DNA of 64,000 bases from an uncultured Poribacteria bacterium (GTDB lineage Bacteria > Poribacteria > WGA-4E > WGA-3G). Every line of letters starts with the position of its first letter. Positions within the stretch are counted from its first letter, which is position 1. The DNA lies in assembly GCA_951812525.1 (NCBI GenBank), contig OX638316.1:1252506-1316505 (forward strand), written 5' to 3'. Of the stretch, positions 18,508 to 27,497 are shown one piece after another. The notes below the pieces were generated by a model that was not told the DNA's origin, did not search any database, and worked only from the letters and a program-made list of their open reading frames with translations. The translations under genes and the position numbers were made by a program.

Positions 18508-19788
18508 GTGAAGATCGCCTACTTCGACTGCTTCTCAGGCATTAGCGGCGATATGACGCTCGGTGCTCTCGTTGATGCAGGTGTATCACCGGAAATACTC
18601 ACAACCGCATTGACGACGCTCAAACTCGATGCGGAGTTCAGCTTACACTTTGAAAAGGCTGTGAAACACGGCATCACCGGCACCCGAGCGATCGTAGAAG
18701 TGCACCCAGCACACACTGCACACGCTGGCACTCCTCACACACACGACCATAACCATGGGCAGCATCACGACCATGGACCAAGTCGCCACCTCTCCGATAT
18801 TTTCAAATTGCTTGACGACAGCGATTTAGATTCGGAGGTTCGGGACACCGCGAAACACGTCTTTGACAGACTCGCTGAAGCAGAGGCAAAAGTCCATAAC
18901 ACCACTAAAGCCCACGTTCACCTCCACGAAGTCAGCGGAATCGACTCGATTGTGGATATTGTCGGATCAGTTATCGGTCTAGCACATCTGGAAGTCGATG
19001 CAGTTTACGCATCTCCACTCTCCCTCGGCAGAGGTTTCGTTCGATGCGCACACGGTCTCATGCCAGTCCCTGTTCCCGGCACGATGGAACTCCTACAGGG
19101 CGTACCGATACAGCAAACCGATATTCCCAAAGAATTAGTCACCCCGACTGGTGCAGCCCTCATTACGACCCTATCACAGGAATTCGGTGTTATGCCGCAG
19201 ATGCGGTTGGACCGTGTCGGATACGGTGCTGGCACCCGTGACCTTGAACAACGTCCAAACCTCCTCAGGCTCTGCCTCGGTGAAATAACCTCCGATAGCG
19301 ATTCGCAAAAAACCCACCATCACGCCGAAACCGATAGTGTTGACATCATCGAGACCAATGTAGACGATATGTCACCCGAAATTACAGGTTATGTCACGAC
19401 CCAACTTTTTGCGAACGGTGCACTTGATGTCTTTCTTACACCCATCTTCATGAAGAAGGGTAGACCGGCGACGCAGATCACGGTACTCTGTCCGACTGAC
19501 CGCCGTGACAAACTCATCGAACTGCTCCTCACAGAAACCACGACCTTTGGGGTCAGACTCTCTTCTACCGACCGCGTCAAACTGCGGCGTGATTTTACGC
19601 AAGTCAAAACACAATGGGGAGCAATCCAAGCGAAATGCGGGTATCTCAACGGTGCCTTAATCAAAACCATCCCGGAATATGAGGATTGCAGGCGACTCGC
19701 CGAACAAAACAACGTCCCGCTTCAACAGGTTTACGCAGAAGCACTCAGTAATCTTCCTTCTGTTGCTGTAGATCGGTCTGAAATCTAA
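18508..19788 (+). CDS. larC: Nickel-pincer cofactor synthase LarC
   Basis: A 426-residue CTP-dependent nickel insertase that completes the nickel-pincer nucleotide cofactor of lactate racemase (LarA). It begins KIAYFDCFSGISGDMTLGAL, diagnostic of the family (DUF111), and continues with HLHEVSGIDSIVDIVGS and TPTGAALITTL. A His-rich stretch (about 72-92) probably holds nickel. The GTG start at 18508 has AAGGAG 8 bases upstream. In some species larC is split by a programmed frameshift; here it is one intact frame. larB and larE are not in the window, but a LarA-like enzyme is encoded at 26058-27311. It converges on recQ with only 14 bases between. Confidence 0.95.
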   Translation: MKIAYFDCFSGISGDMTLGALVDAGVSPEILTTALTTLKLDAEFSLHFEKAVKHGITGTRAIVEVHPAHTAHAGTPHTHDHNHGQHHDHGPSRHLSDIFKLLDDSDLDSEVRDTAKHVFDRLAEAEAKVHNTTKAHVHLHEVSGIDSIVDIVGSVIGLAHLEVDAVYASPLSLGRGFVRCAHGLMPVPVPGTMELLQGVPIQQTDIPKELVTPTGAALITTLSQEFGVMPQMRLDRVGYGAGTRDLEQRPNLLRLCLGEITSDSDSQKTHHHAETDSVDIIETNVDDMSPEITGYVTTQLFANGALDVFLTPIFMKKGRPATQITVLCPTDRRDKLIELLLTETTTFGVRLSSTDRVKLRRDFTQVKTQWGAIQAKCGYLNGALIKTIPEYEDCRRLAEQNNVPLQQVYAEALSNLPSVAVDRSEI

Positions 19789-19802
19789 AGTGCTCACAAC
19801 AA

Positions 19803-21626
19803 CTACACTTGACACACATCACAGGTACCACACCGGTAATCTTCCTCCATATTTTCACCAAAGTATCTCCGAATCACGCGGGTGCGACAGGTAGTATCTA
19901 ACGCATAAACGACCACCTGATCAATCTGGCTCTGTTTTCGACGGATATAGTCGCCTACTTCAATCTGCTCATCGGTTAGCGTGCTAAGAAGCTCGCTGTC
20001 CTGAAGCAGTTCAATAAGCAGTAAATCTTCTTGTCCCCAATACTGAATATAACCCCCGCTTTGTAATTCCGCAAGTTGTTCCATTACTTCCTTGGGATTT
20101 AGTCCAGACGCTTCAGACAATTCTACAACGGTTCTCGATTTACTCCGTCGAAGAAGATCAAATAGATGCCGTTGTTCGACATCTGTCGGTTCCATCTCCT
20201 CAATCCAACCACCTCGAAATCTAACAGAGAGTTGAGACGGGACGTTATACCACCGCTTCAAAAATCCCAATTTTTCGAGATAACTGAGACAGACGATGAT
20301 TTTTCCGTCTTTAGCACCACTCATCCATTGGAGTTCGTCATTAGCGATTGCGCGGTATCTACCGCTCCCTCTGAAATTCTCAATAATCTTTAAGAGCTTA
20401 AGCAAGGACGGTTTATCGGGTGCGCTCTCTTTGATAAACCACTCATGTAATCCTCGGTCATCGTGGCAGAAAAGCAGAACACAAAATGAATCTTCTTCAT
20501 CCCTACCTGCTCTACCGATCTCTTGGCAGTATTCTTCAAGCGTACCTGTAAGTGTCCAATGCACAATGTATCGGATATTTTGCTTATCAATTCCCATACC
20601 GAAGGCATTTGTAGCGACGACGATATCCAACCCGTTTCCGCTGTCGTCAAAAAAAGCCTCTTGTACGCGATTACGTTGGTGGGGTTCAAGACCAGCGTGA
20701 TAGAAATCCGCTCGAAACCCGCGTCTTTGAAGAAAGTCAGCGATTTCTTCGGTCTCTCGGCGGCGCCCAGCGTAGATAATCCCGTTTTTCGGGGAAGCGC
20801 GAAGGTCTCCGAGGCTTGCTGTGAGTGAGTCGGCATTCTGGTTGGTGAGGAATTTTTCGAGCTGTTGATACTTTTCATCTTCATCCTCACTCGATTGGAC
20901 ACACAACTTCAAATTAGGGCGACTGATCCCCTGTGTAAGGATATGAGGCGTAGGTATATTCAACACATTAAGAATATCTTCTTGGATCTCTGGTGGGGCT
21001 GTTGCTGTGAAAAGTGCGATGACGCGCGGCTGGAGAATATCAATAGTATCTCTCAGGGACAGATAGGCAGGACGAAAGTCGCGTCCCCATTGCGAGATAC
21101 AGTGCGCTTCATCAATCACAAACAGAGAGATAGGGAATGCATTGAGAATGTCTAAAAACCGTCGACTTCGGAGACGTTCAGGTGAGATATAGAGAAGTTT
21201 TATTTCGTTTCGCCTCAGCCGCGCCAATTCACTTTGGTATTCTTCCCATGTCAAGGCACTGTTTATGAGTGAAACTGCTTCGATTCCCTGGTCACGCAAT
21301 CCGTCAACCTGGTCCTTCATCAACGAGATAAGGGGTGAAACCACAACGGTTATACCGTCGAGCATCAGAGCAGGCAGTTGGTAACACAGGGACTTTCCAT
21401 GCCCTGTTGGAAACACAGCAAATACGTTCTCGCCATTCAAAATCGCTTCAATAATCTGGCGTTGTCCCTTTCGGAAATCCCCATAGCCGAAGTGAATTCC
21501 AAGTCCCTCCAGAACCCGATCTGTCGGAGGTTCAGAAGCCGTTGGAATAGCGTCTGTCGGTTCCGAAGTATCAGCCGAGTCCAGAATGGCATCTACCTTT
21601 TTAAGCAAATCCTGCAAATTTTGCAT
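19803..21626 (-). CDS. RecQ-type ATP-dependent DNA helicase, zinc motif at the C-terminus
   Basis: A 607-residue superfamily 2 helicase with GYGDFRKGQRQIIEAIL (motif 0), FPTGHGKSLCYQLPAL (motif I), VIDEAHCISQWGRDFR (motif II), FTATAPP (motif III) and QEIGRAGRDEE (motif VI). After a winged-helix-like region comes a C-x16-20-CGTCDVC zinc motif at the very end. In most RecQ proteins the zinc domain directly follows the helicase core and comes before the winged helix; here it is last and no HRDC domain follows. The start is ATG at 21626, which leaves 28 bases after the upstream glycosyltransferase. It probably acts in recombination or fork repair. Confidence 0.9.
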   Translation of the reverse strand: MQNLQDLLKKVDAILDSADTSEPTDAIPTASEPPTDRVLEGLGIHFGYGDFRKGQRQIIEAILNGENVFAVFPTGHGKSLCYQLPALMLDGITVVVSPLISLMKDQVDGLRDQGIEAVSLINSALTWEEYQSELARLRRNEIKLLYISPERLRSRRFLDILNAFPISLFVIDEAHCISQWGRDFRPAYLSLRDTIDILQPRVIALFTATAPPEIQEDILNVLNIPTPHILTQGISRPNLKLCVQSSEDEDEKYQQLEKFLTNQNADSLTASLGDLRASPKNGIIYAGRRRETEEIADFLQRRGFRADFYHAGLEPHQRNRVQEAFFDDSGNGLDIVVATNAFGMGIDKQNIRYIVHWTLTGTLEEYCQEIGRAGRDEEDSFCVLLFCHDDRGLHEWFIKESAPDKPSLLKLLKIIENFRGSGRYRAIANDELQWMSGAKDGKIIVCLSYLEKLGFLKRWYNVPSQLSVRFRGGWIEEMEPTDVEQRHLFDLLRRSKSRTVVELSEASGLNPKEVMEQLAELQSGGYIQYWGQEDLLLIELLQDSELLSTLTDEQIEVGDYIRRKQSQIDQVVVYALDTTCRTRVIRRYFGENMEEDYRCGTCDVCQV

Positions 21627-21654
21627 ATCTTTATTCAGGGGTATGTTGAGCCTT

Positions 21655-22467
21655 TTATGGAAGGAAGCGGAAACGGAAAATATGGAAGATAGCGGCAACA
21701 CCGTCCTTCCAACTAATTGTTTTTCCTTCGTGATAGTCTCTGCCGCGATAGGCAATAGGCACCTCAACGATTCTGCACTTCCGTTTGGCGAGTTTCGCCG
21801 TGATCTCAGGTTCAAAACCGAACCTATCCGAATTGAGCGAAATCTTCTTTAGAATCGATGTCCGAATCACCTTATAACAGGTTTCCATATCGGTGAGTTT
21901 TGTGCCGTTGACCATGTTTGCAAGGGTCGTGAGGAATTGATTCGCGAGATAACTCCGCAGTAAACCTTTTTGTCTACCCTCCATAAACCGCGAGCCGTAC
22001 ACGACATCGGCATCACCGTCCAGAATAGGTCGCAGCAACTTCGGATAATCCTGGGGATCATATTCCAAGTCTGCATCTTGGATGAGGGTAATTTCACCGG
22101 TGATATATTGGAAGCCGGTGCGGAGTGTTGCACCTTTGCCCTTATTTACTTCGTGATAGAAGACTCTCGCAGAGATTTCAGATGCATTTTTGGGAAAACT
22201 TTCAGGTGTTGGAATCTCGCTATGAGGAAGGGGATCTTCGTTTAAAGGCATCTCGGGTGCTGAGATGTATTTGCGGATCTCGTCCGAATCGTCTTGAACG
22301 GCTTCAATTTCCTTCAAAATCGCCCGTGTGCCATCCGTTGAAAAATCATCGACGAGAATCAATTCTTTTTTCATACCGACTTCAACATCGGCGACCTGTT
22401 GCAGTAGCTCTCTTAGGCTTGCAACTTCGTTGAAAATCGGAATCACAATGGATAGCGTAGGCTCCAT
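21655..22467 (-). CDS. GT2 family glycosyltransferase (polyprenyl-phosphate mannose synthase-like)
   Basis: A 270-residue GT-A enzyme: SIVIPIFNEVASLRELL, DDFSTDGT, GKGATLRTGF and QDADLEYDPQDYP (DxD metal site), then an AYRGRDYHEGK-type end. This closely follows the dolichyl/polyprenyl-phosphate mannose or glucose synthase pattern, which makes membrane-bound sugar donors. An insertion of about 30 residues (about 65-95, Pro/Glu-rich) separates the DDFSTDGT and GKGATLR motifs. There is no membrane segment, so it is the soluble DPM1-like class. The start was chosen at MEPTLSIVIP because everything before it is unlike the family. recQ follows 28 bases downstream. Confidence 0.92.
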   Translation of the reverse strand: MEPTLSIVIPIFNEVASLRELLQQVADVEVGMKKELILVDDFSTDGTRAILKEIEAVQDDSDEIRKYISAPEMPLNEDPLPHSEIPTPESFPKNASEISARVFYHEVNKGKGATLRTGFQYITGEITLIQDADLEYDPQDYPKLLRPILDGDADVVYGSRFMEGRQKGLLRSYLANQFLTTLANMVNGTKLTDMETCYKVIRTSILKKISLNSDRFGFEPEITAKLAKRKCRIVEVPIAYRGRDYHEGKTISWKDGVAAIFHIFRFRFLP

Positions 22468-22666
22468 ACGGATGCCCCCAATGTTTTTGTCCCACCGATT
22501 AGTGGAGACTTGATATAACGTGAGGCTGGATACTACCAATTCCCCTATCTAAATGATACCCAATTTCCTTTTAAAATGCAAGTTTAAAACATTGTCTTCC
22601 AGTTTTCACATTTTGGTAGGAAGTACTGGAGGAGGTTATTCGCGAACTGATCTTTATCCGTACATC

Positions 22667-24181
22667 CTATGCATACGATAACCGCTCAACCCTTCTCTCC
22701 AAAGACTCCATCGCATCAAGAATGCGACCCATGAGGTACGTTTTATCAGAAGCATAAGATGGATTATCCCACTGATTAACGCGTTCACTCGGATCGTTTT
22801 CCAAATCGTAGAGTTCGCCGTAAGCGTGTCCACAATACCATGTCAACTTCCGCGTATCTGTCACAACAGTTTTGAGTCGCAAACCTCTTGGATCATCCAC
22901 ACACTCAACCAACACAGAATCTCGAACGGATGCCGCTTCACCCGTAAGCATCGGCATCGCATCTACACCATCGGTATCTGACGGAATCGGCAAGCCAACT
23001 GCAGAGAGAACTGTCGGCACAATATCGACATGGCTGAACAATGCCTGTGTACGCTGCCCAGTTGGTATGGCTTGGGGGAATCGCATTAATGTCGGCACAC
23101 GGACAAGCTGCTCGTAATGGAATGGTCCCTTCATCCAGAGCCCGTGATCACCAAGGAGTTCGCCGTGATCGGTTGTGAAAATCACCAATGTGTTTTCTGT
23201 CAACCCATACGTATCTAAACACTCCAGAATACGTCCCATCTGCTGATCAATAATCTTCACCATACTGTGATAGTACGCCCTACCGAGTCGTGCATCATCT
23301 TCAGAGACTTTACGGTAATCGGCACCGCCGCCCTGTCCGGCGATAGCATACGTCCCACGAATATCTGATTTTTCGAGTTCGCCACAACGTGCTTCTAAGA
23401 AATGAGGCGGTTTGTCCGCTAACTCACCCTCAACAAAGTCAGGAAGCGGAACCTGTGCGGGATCAACGCGTCCTTCAAACTCAGTCGGGACGCAGTGTGG
23501 ATGATGCGGATCTTGGAAACCGACCGCTAACAGGAACGGTTGAGACGCATCCCGATTCGATAAAAAATCGATCGTCCGATCGGCAGTCCAGACACTATTG
23601 TGGTATTTCAGCGGTATATCCCAATCGTAAGCATCGCCGCCAAAGCCTCTTTCACTGAGACGTGTCGCTTTGCTGTAACTGTTGAACGACTCCTCAGAAA
23701 CCTGTGACCGAACCCACTCGCCGTAATGCCCCGCCACTCCGTAAGTCGCGTGTCCAAGTGCCAGTTCCACCGTTTCAAACCCATAGTAAGGACCTCGGAA
23801 ATCCGGATAGCGAGTCGTATCTTGGAACGTTTCGATAGATTGTGCAGCCAATGCCCCGAAGGGTTGGAAGTGTGCCTTACCGATATAGTGCGTACGATAC
23901 CCCACTTCGGCAAGTCGGTGTGATAGCATCGGCTCGTCCTCAGGGACATTCATACCAACGTTCCACGCACCGTGACGGCTCACATACCGTCCTGAAAAGA
24001 TTGAGGCACGGGAAGGCGTACATACCGGATTTGCGCAATATGCCCGTTCAAAACAGACCCCTTCAGATGCGAACCCATCCAGATGCGGTGTATCCGTGAA
24101 CGTCGATCCATAACAACTCAGGCTATCCGTCCGCTGCTGATCCGTCGTGACAATAAGTATATTCGGTTGTTGTGTGCTCAT
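22667..24181 (-). CDS. Sulfatase (formylglycine type)
   Basis: A 504-residue arylsulfatase-family hydrolase. The catalytic Cys54 in CTPSRASIFSGRY fits the C-x-P-S-R signature that formylglycine-generating enzyme (or anSME) converts to formylglycine. Metal ligands are in ILIVTTDQQR and FTTDHGELLGDHGLW. There is no signal peptide, so it likely acts in the cytoplasm on imported sulfated sugars, or on choline/phosphonate-type esters, since some members are phosphodiesterases. It is followed on the same strand by a TIM-barrel isomerase gene 28 bases beyond on the upstream side, consistent with a sulfated-carbohydrate pathway. No formylglycine-generating enzyme gene lies in the window. Confidence 0.93.
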   Translation of the reverse strand: MSTQQPNILIVTTDQQRTDSLSCYGSTFTDTPHLDGFASEGVCFERAYCANPVCTPSRASIFSGRYVSRHGAWNVGMNVPEDEPMLSHRLAEVGYRTHYIGKAHFQPFGALAAQSIETFQDTTRYPDFRGPYYGFETVELALGHATYGVAGHYGEWVRSQVSEESFNSYSKATRLSERGFGGDAYDWDIPLKYHNSVWTADRTIDFLSNRDASQPFLLAVGFQDPHHPHCVPTEFEGRVDPAQVPLPDFVEGELADKPPHFLEARCGELEKSDIRGTYAIAGQGGGADYRKVSEDDARLGRAYYHSMVKIIDQQMGRILECLDTYGLTENTLVIFTTDHGELLGDHGLWMKGPFHYEQLVRVPTLMRFPQAIPTGQRTQALFSHVDIVPTVLSAVGLPIPSDTDGVDAMPMLTGEAASVRDSVLVECVDDPRGLRLKTVVTDTRKLTWYCGHAYGELYDLENDPSERVNQWDNPSYASDKTYLMGRILDAMESLERRVERLSYA

Positions 24182-24209
24182 AATTTGCTCAAACTTAAAG
24201 GCGCGGGCT

Positions 24210-25031
24210 TTATCCGCAAAACGGTTTTAAATAGGTGTAGCTTTGTTCTGCTGCGTCTTCAGGCTCCATGATTTCACGGAACGCCTGATGCACCGTCACA
24301 TAGCCGTCGTAGCCGATTGCCTCCAGACCACGAAAAACTGATGGAAAATCAATACCGCCCTCGTCCTGTAAACGAATCGGATCATGTGGAACTTCGCCTT
24401 GAATCCACGTCAGAAGCCGTGTTTTGCCCTCCGGTCGGCGGATGTGGTTTTGGAGATAGACGTTCAAAAGATAAGGCGAAAACCGCTTGAGTGTCTCCAC
24501 GCCGTAATCCTGCGCACAGAGATCAAGGTTGGCAGGTTCATAGATAATCCCAAAATTCTTTCTACCGACGCGTTTCAACACATCAACAGATCCATCAACG
24601 GTTTCAAACAAGCTCTGTGTATGCGATTGATGCGCAAGACGAATACCTCGTTCAGCAGCTTCATCAGCGGCGCGTTGTGCCCACGGGATGTCGTCTTCAA
24701 CCTTCATCGCAATGCGGATGAGATCGGCACCAAGGAGTTCCGTTAGATCAAGATACGGGGTTATATCGCGGAGCCCGTCTGGTCCTTGGTCGTTATTGAG
24801 CGGTACAGGAAAATCACCAGTGATCATAGAAACCTTCAGGTTGAGCGATGCTGCCTGTTTACGAGCAGCAGTAATCTGCTCCAGAGGCGAATGGATACCG
24901 ACTTGTGAGGCACGCATACAGACCGCCTCATAGCCAAGCCCCGCTGCCAGTTTAGTGAGTTGTGCGAAGGTATGCGTGGCATCTGTTTTAGATGCGGTTT
25001 CTGCAACGCGCACGGAAAGTGAGAGTTTCAT
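24210..25031 (-). CDS. Sugar-phosphate isomerase/epimerase-like TIM barrel
   Basis: A 273-residue xylose-isomerase-like TIM barrel (AP endonuclease 2 superfamily). Visible elements are KLSLSVRVAE, RLAHQSHTQSLFET, FGIIYEPANLDLC, a probable metal site and GYDGYVTVHQAF. These enzymes isomerise or epimerise free or phosphorylated sugars, or dehydrate keto-inositols; the exact substrate cannot be read from sequence. It is directly upstream of the sulfatase gene (28 bases) and probably co-transcribed with it, so it may act on the desulfated sugar. Two further members of the superfamily are at 57602-58402 and 58413-59225. Confidence 0.85.
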   Translation of the reverse strand: MKLSLSVRVAETASKTDATHTFAQLTKLAAGLGYEAVCMRASQVGIHSPLEQITAARKQAASLNLKVSMITGDFPVPLNNDQGPDGLRDITPYLDLTELLGADLIRIAMKVEDDIPWAQRAADEAAERGIRLAHQSHTQSLFETVDGSVDVLKRVGRKNFGIIYEPANLDLCAQDYGVETLKRFSPYLLNVYLQNHIRRPEGKTRLLTWIQGEVPHDPIRLQDEGGIDFPSVFRGLEAIGYDGYVTVHQAFREIMEPEDAAEQSYTYLKPFCG

Positions 25032-25054
25032 CTTTTTAACTATGTACTCCTGGG

Positions 25055-25077
25055 CGGCGTTTCCGTTGTCAACGCCG
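25055..25077. repeat. Small palindrome CGGCGTT...AACGCCG
   Basis: An inverted repeat with 7-base arms and a TCCGTTGTC centre just upstream of the TIM-barrel gene. It shares the GTTTCC core layout with the elements at 2273-2290 and 35734-35749. Confidence 0.6.
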
Positions 25078-25175
25078 ATCTATATTTGTTATAACATCCT
25101 GCTTTAGGTTATGAAAAGTCTGTTAACAATCGGAATACTGCAAGGGCAACGGACGCAGCAGCTCAGATTTAATCG

Positions 25176-26027
25176 TTAAGAGATCAAAATATCGGCAATT
25201 GAAAGTGCCATCAGGACAAGGCTAATCATACCGTTCAGGGTAAAAAAAGCGAGGTTAACGCGGGACAGATCGGTCGGTTTGACGATAGCGTGTTCATAGA
25301 TAAAAATTAGTACAACAATCCCAACACCGATGTAGTAAAAGATCCCCAACTCCACAAGGAGCGGGATGCTGAGGAGGAGTAACACAGCGACAACATGCAA
25401 GGCAGATGACAACCATAATGACCATCGGATGCCGAGTTTCGCAGGAATGGAGCGCAGCCCATGCTCTCTGTCAAAGTTTACATCTTGACACGCATAGATG
25501 ATGTCAAACCCGGCTGTCCAGAGCAACACCACAAAGCAAAGGATAATCGGTGGCAACGCAAAGTTGCCCTGAATCGCAATCCAAGCACCGACAGGCGAAA
25601 TAGAGAGGGAAAGCCCTAACCAGAAGTGAGAGAGTACCGTGAAACGTTTGGTATAGGAATAGCCCATAACCACAGCAAGCGCGACCGGCGAGAGCGCAAA
25701 GGCGAGCGGATTCAGCCGCCACGCTGCCAAAACTAACAGTCCAGCGGAGATAATTGTGAAAACCCACACCGCGCTTTTTGTAATCAAGCCAGCAGGAATC
25801 GCACGCGCAGCCGTGCGTGGATTCATACTATCAATCTCGGCATCGGCAAGCCGATTGAACGCCATGGCGCAGCTGCGAGCCCCTACCATCGCTACGAGAA
25901 TCCAACCAAATTTCGCCAGCGACGGGAGTCCATCTGCAGCGATAAAAGCACTCATAACCGCAAACGGAAGCGCAAAAACAGTGTGTTCAAATTTAATCAT
26001 CTCCAAGATGATTTTGAGTTTTCGCAT
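25176..26027 (-). CDS. UbiA-family prenyltransferase (probable MqnP-like, menaquinone)
   Basis: A 283-residue integral membrane prenyltransferase with about eight hydrophobic helices. The first Asp-rich motif is NRLADAEIDSMNPRT (about 61-75) and the second is DIIYACQDVNFDREHGLRS, both binding prenyl diphosphate-Mg. The ARAIPAG loop is typical of the '4-hydroxybenzoate polyprenyltransferase' group that in many bacteria serves the futalosine (mqn) route to menaquinone rather than ubiquinone. ubiE/menG at 31487 would methylate the product. The preceding gene is a LarA-like enzyme 30 bases away. No mqn synthesis genes are in the window, so the MqnP call is family-based inference. Confidence 0.88.
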   Translation of the reverse strand: MRKLKIILEMIKFEHTVFALPFAVMSAFIAADGLPSLAKFGWILVAMVGARSCAMAFNRLADAEIDSMNPRTAARAIPAGLITKSAVWVFTIISAGLLVLAAWRLNPLAFALSPVALAVVMGYSYTKRFTVLSHFWLGLSLSISPVGAWIAIQGNFALPPIILCFVVLLWTAGFDIIYACQDVNFDREHGLRSIPAKLGIRWSLWLSSALHVVAVLLLLSIPLLVELGIFYYIGVGIVVLIFIYEHAIVKPTDLSRVNLAFFTLNGMISLVLMALSIADILIS

Positions 26028-26057
26028 CTGTCACTCTCGCCCAGCAAGACAGGCACC

Positions 26058-27311
26058 TTAAAACGGCAGTAGGTTTCCTGCCGCGTCAAATGCAAGCGGC
26101 TTCGTTTCACCGATGAGCTCCAACCTTGAATGCAGTTTCGCATCTTCAAGCAGTACGTCAGAGATCTCGAGTTCCGTCAATCTCAACGTGCTCTCAATCC
26201 GAATGACCCGTGCATCTTCGGGTTCGGTTAAGCCAATGGTGTCAAGTGCCACTTCAATTGCTTCACGGTCAGTGTCATAATAGAACGGGATTTTCGACTT
26301 CTGCGGTCCGAGTGCGGTGATGCCATTCATATAGGTCGAGTGCCGGTCAATCTTATTCACGAGTCGGGTGGTTGTGAAATCGGCAAGTCCGATGCCAGTA
26401 GCGTTGCCGTCGCTCTCCTCGGTGAGATCTCGGACGAATATACGGAGGATCGCCGGTTTTACGGGTTCTGGCTCAAAGTTCTGCATCATCCTACCGATGA
26501 CGTTCGTGTCCATGCCGGTGCCGCTGATATTCTTCCCCGTCCAATCAACGATGAGCAGATCCAGTTCATCAAACGGAAGGCGACCCATCAGCGATTTCGC
26601 TTCAATAAGCAGCTCCCGTTCCGTCTGAAGGAGTTGAGCAGCAGGCATAGCAACCGCTTTAGCGGTATCTTCATGTGCGTTCTCGATTAAACCTAAACCG
26701 AAAGCAATTTTTCCGGAGCCGAGGATGAAACCACCGACCGCCATAATGACGTGTTCAAAACCGTACTGAAAGAACGCCCGGTGATAGAGATTCGCACCGT
26801 GCTGTTTGCCGAGTCCGATAACCATCATCTTCATCAAGCCGCTCTCAATAGAGCCGTTGAAATCCGTGTGTGCCTTAATGCGATTGAGAGGAATAACATG
26901 ATCGGCTTCAGCGGCATACCGATCAAAGAAAACCGGCAAACCGTCCGCTGTCTTTCCGAGCTCTACCACGTCCATTGTCGCTTTCACCGGTGCACCAACA
27001 GTCGCCTCCGTGATACCATAATGCTCCAACACGCTCCGCTGTCCCTCTGATGTTGCGCCACCGTGGCTCCCCATTGCCGGAACTACAAAAGGATGCGCAC
27101 CAAGTGCTTTGAGATAATCAACAGTCGCCTTGACCGCCGTAGCGACATTGGCGACCCCGCGACTGCCAGCAGTAATAGCGACAGTCTCACCGGGCTTGAT
27201 AATAGCGGAGGCGTTAATCCGCTCTAACTCTGCATGAATCGCTGCGGGAAGGTCGGTGAGAACGGGAACCTCAAACCGCTGTTGAATTCGTGTCATGTTT
27301 GGAAGTGCCAT
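26058..27311 (-). CDS. LarA-like nickel-pincer-dependent isomerase
   Basis: A 417-residue member of the lactate racemase (LarA) superfamily. Equivalents of the LarA cofactor-binding residues are visible: a His in PAMGSHGGATSEGQ (for LarA TGTHR), and a Lys and His in GLMKMMVIGLGKQHGANLYH (for the Lys that bonds the nickel-pincer nucleotide and the following His). LarA homologues racemise or epimerise 2-hydroxy acids and sugar acids. This divergent group, with an N-terminal RFEVPVLTD region, has no proven substrate as far as I know. larC at 18508 suggests the cofactor is made. A palindrome lies 22 bases upstream of the start. The UbiA gene follows 30 bases downstream. Confidence 0.85.
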   Translation of the reverse strand: MALPNMTRIQQRFEVPVLTDLPAAIHAELERINASAIIKPGETVAITAGSRGVANVATAVKATVDYLKALGAHPFVVPAMGSHGGATSEGQRSVLEHYGITEATVGAPVKATMDVVELGKTADGLPVFFDRYAAEADHVIPLNRIKAHTDFNGSIESGLMKMMVIGLGKQHGANLYHRAFFQYGFEHVIMAVGGFILGSGKIAFGLGLIENAHEDTAKAVAMPAAQLLQTERELLIEAKSLMGRLPFDELDLLIVDWTGKNISGTGMDTNVIGRMMQNFEPEPVKPAILRIFVRDLTEESDGNATGIGLADFTTTRLVNKIDRHSTYMNGITALGPQKSKIPFYYDTDREAIEVALDTIGLTEPEDARVIRIESTLRLTELEISDVLLEDAKLHSRLELIGETKPLAFDAAGNLLPF

Positions 27312-27333
27312 GGGTTTCTGTCCTTTATACTTT

Positions 27334-27345
27334 CACCTATAGGTG
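27334..27345. promoter_or_regulatory. Palindrome CACCTATAGGTG, possible operator
   Basis: A perfect 12-base palindrome 22 bases upstream of the LarA-like gene start. Its size and position fit a repressor operator, but no regulator gene is adjacent. Confidence 0.35.
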
Positions 27346-27497
27346 GACTAAAAAATAACTACGCCTTGTCTAATCACAAACTTCGTCTTTATAGGCAATT
27401 CTATCAGAAACGAGATAAGGACGCAAGGAAAATATGGTAGTCAACACAGACATTCAGTTTTCCTGCAGACGCGATTCCCCAACCAACAAAACCGTAT

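Noticed and set aside
19803-21815. Longer N-terminus for RecQ from 21815
   Set aside because: The extra 63 codons overlap the upstream glycosyltransferase gene and do not look like helicase sequence.
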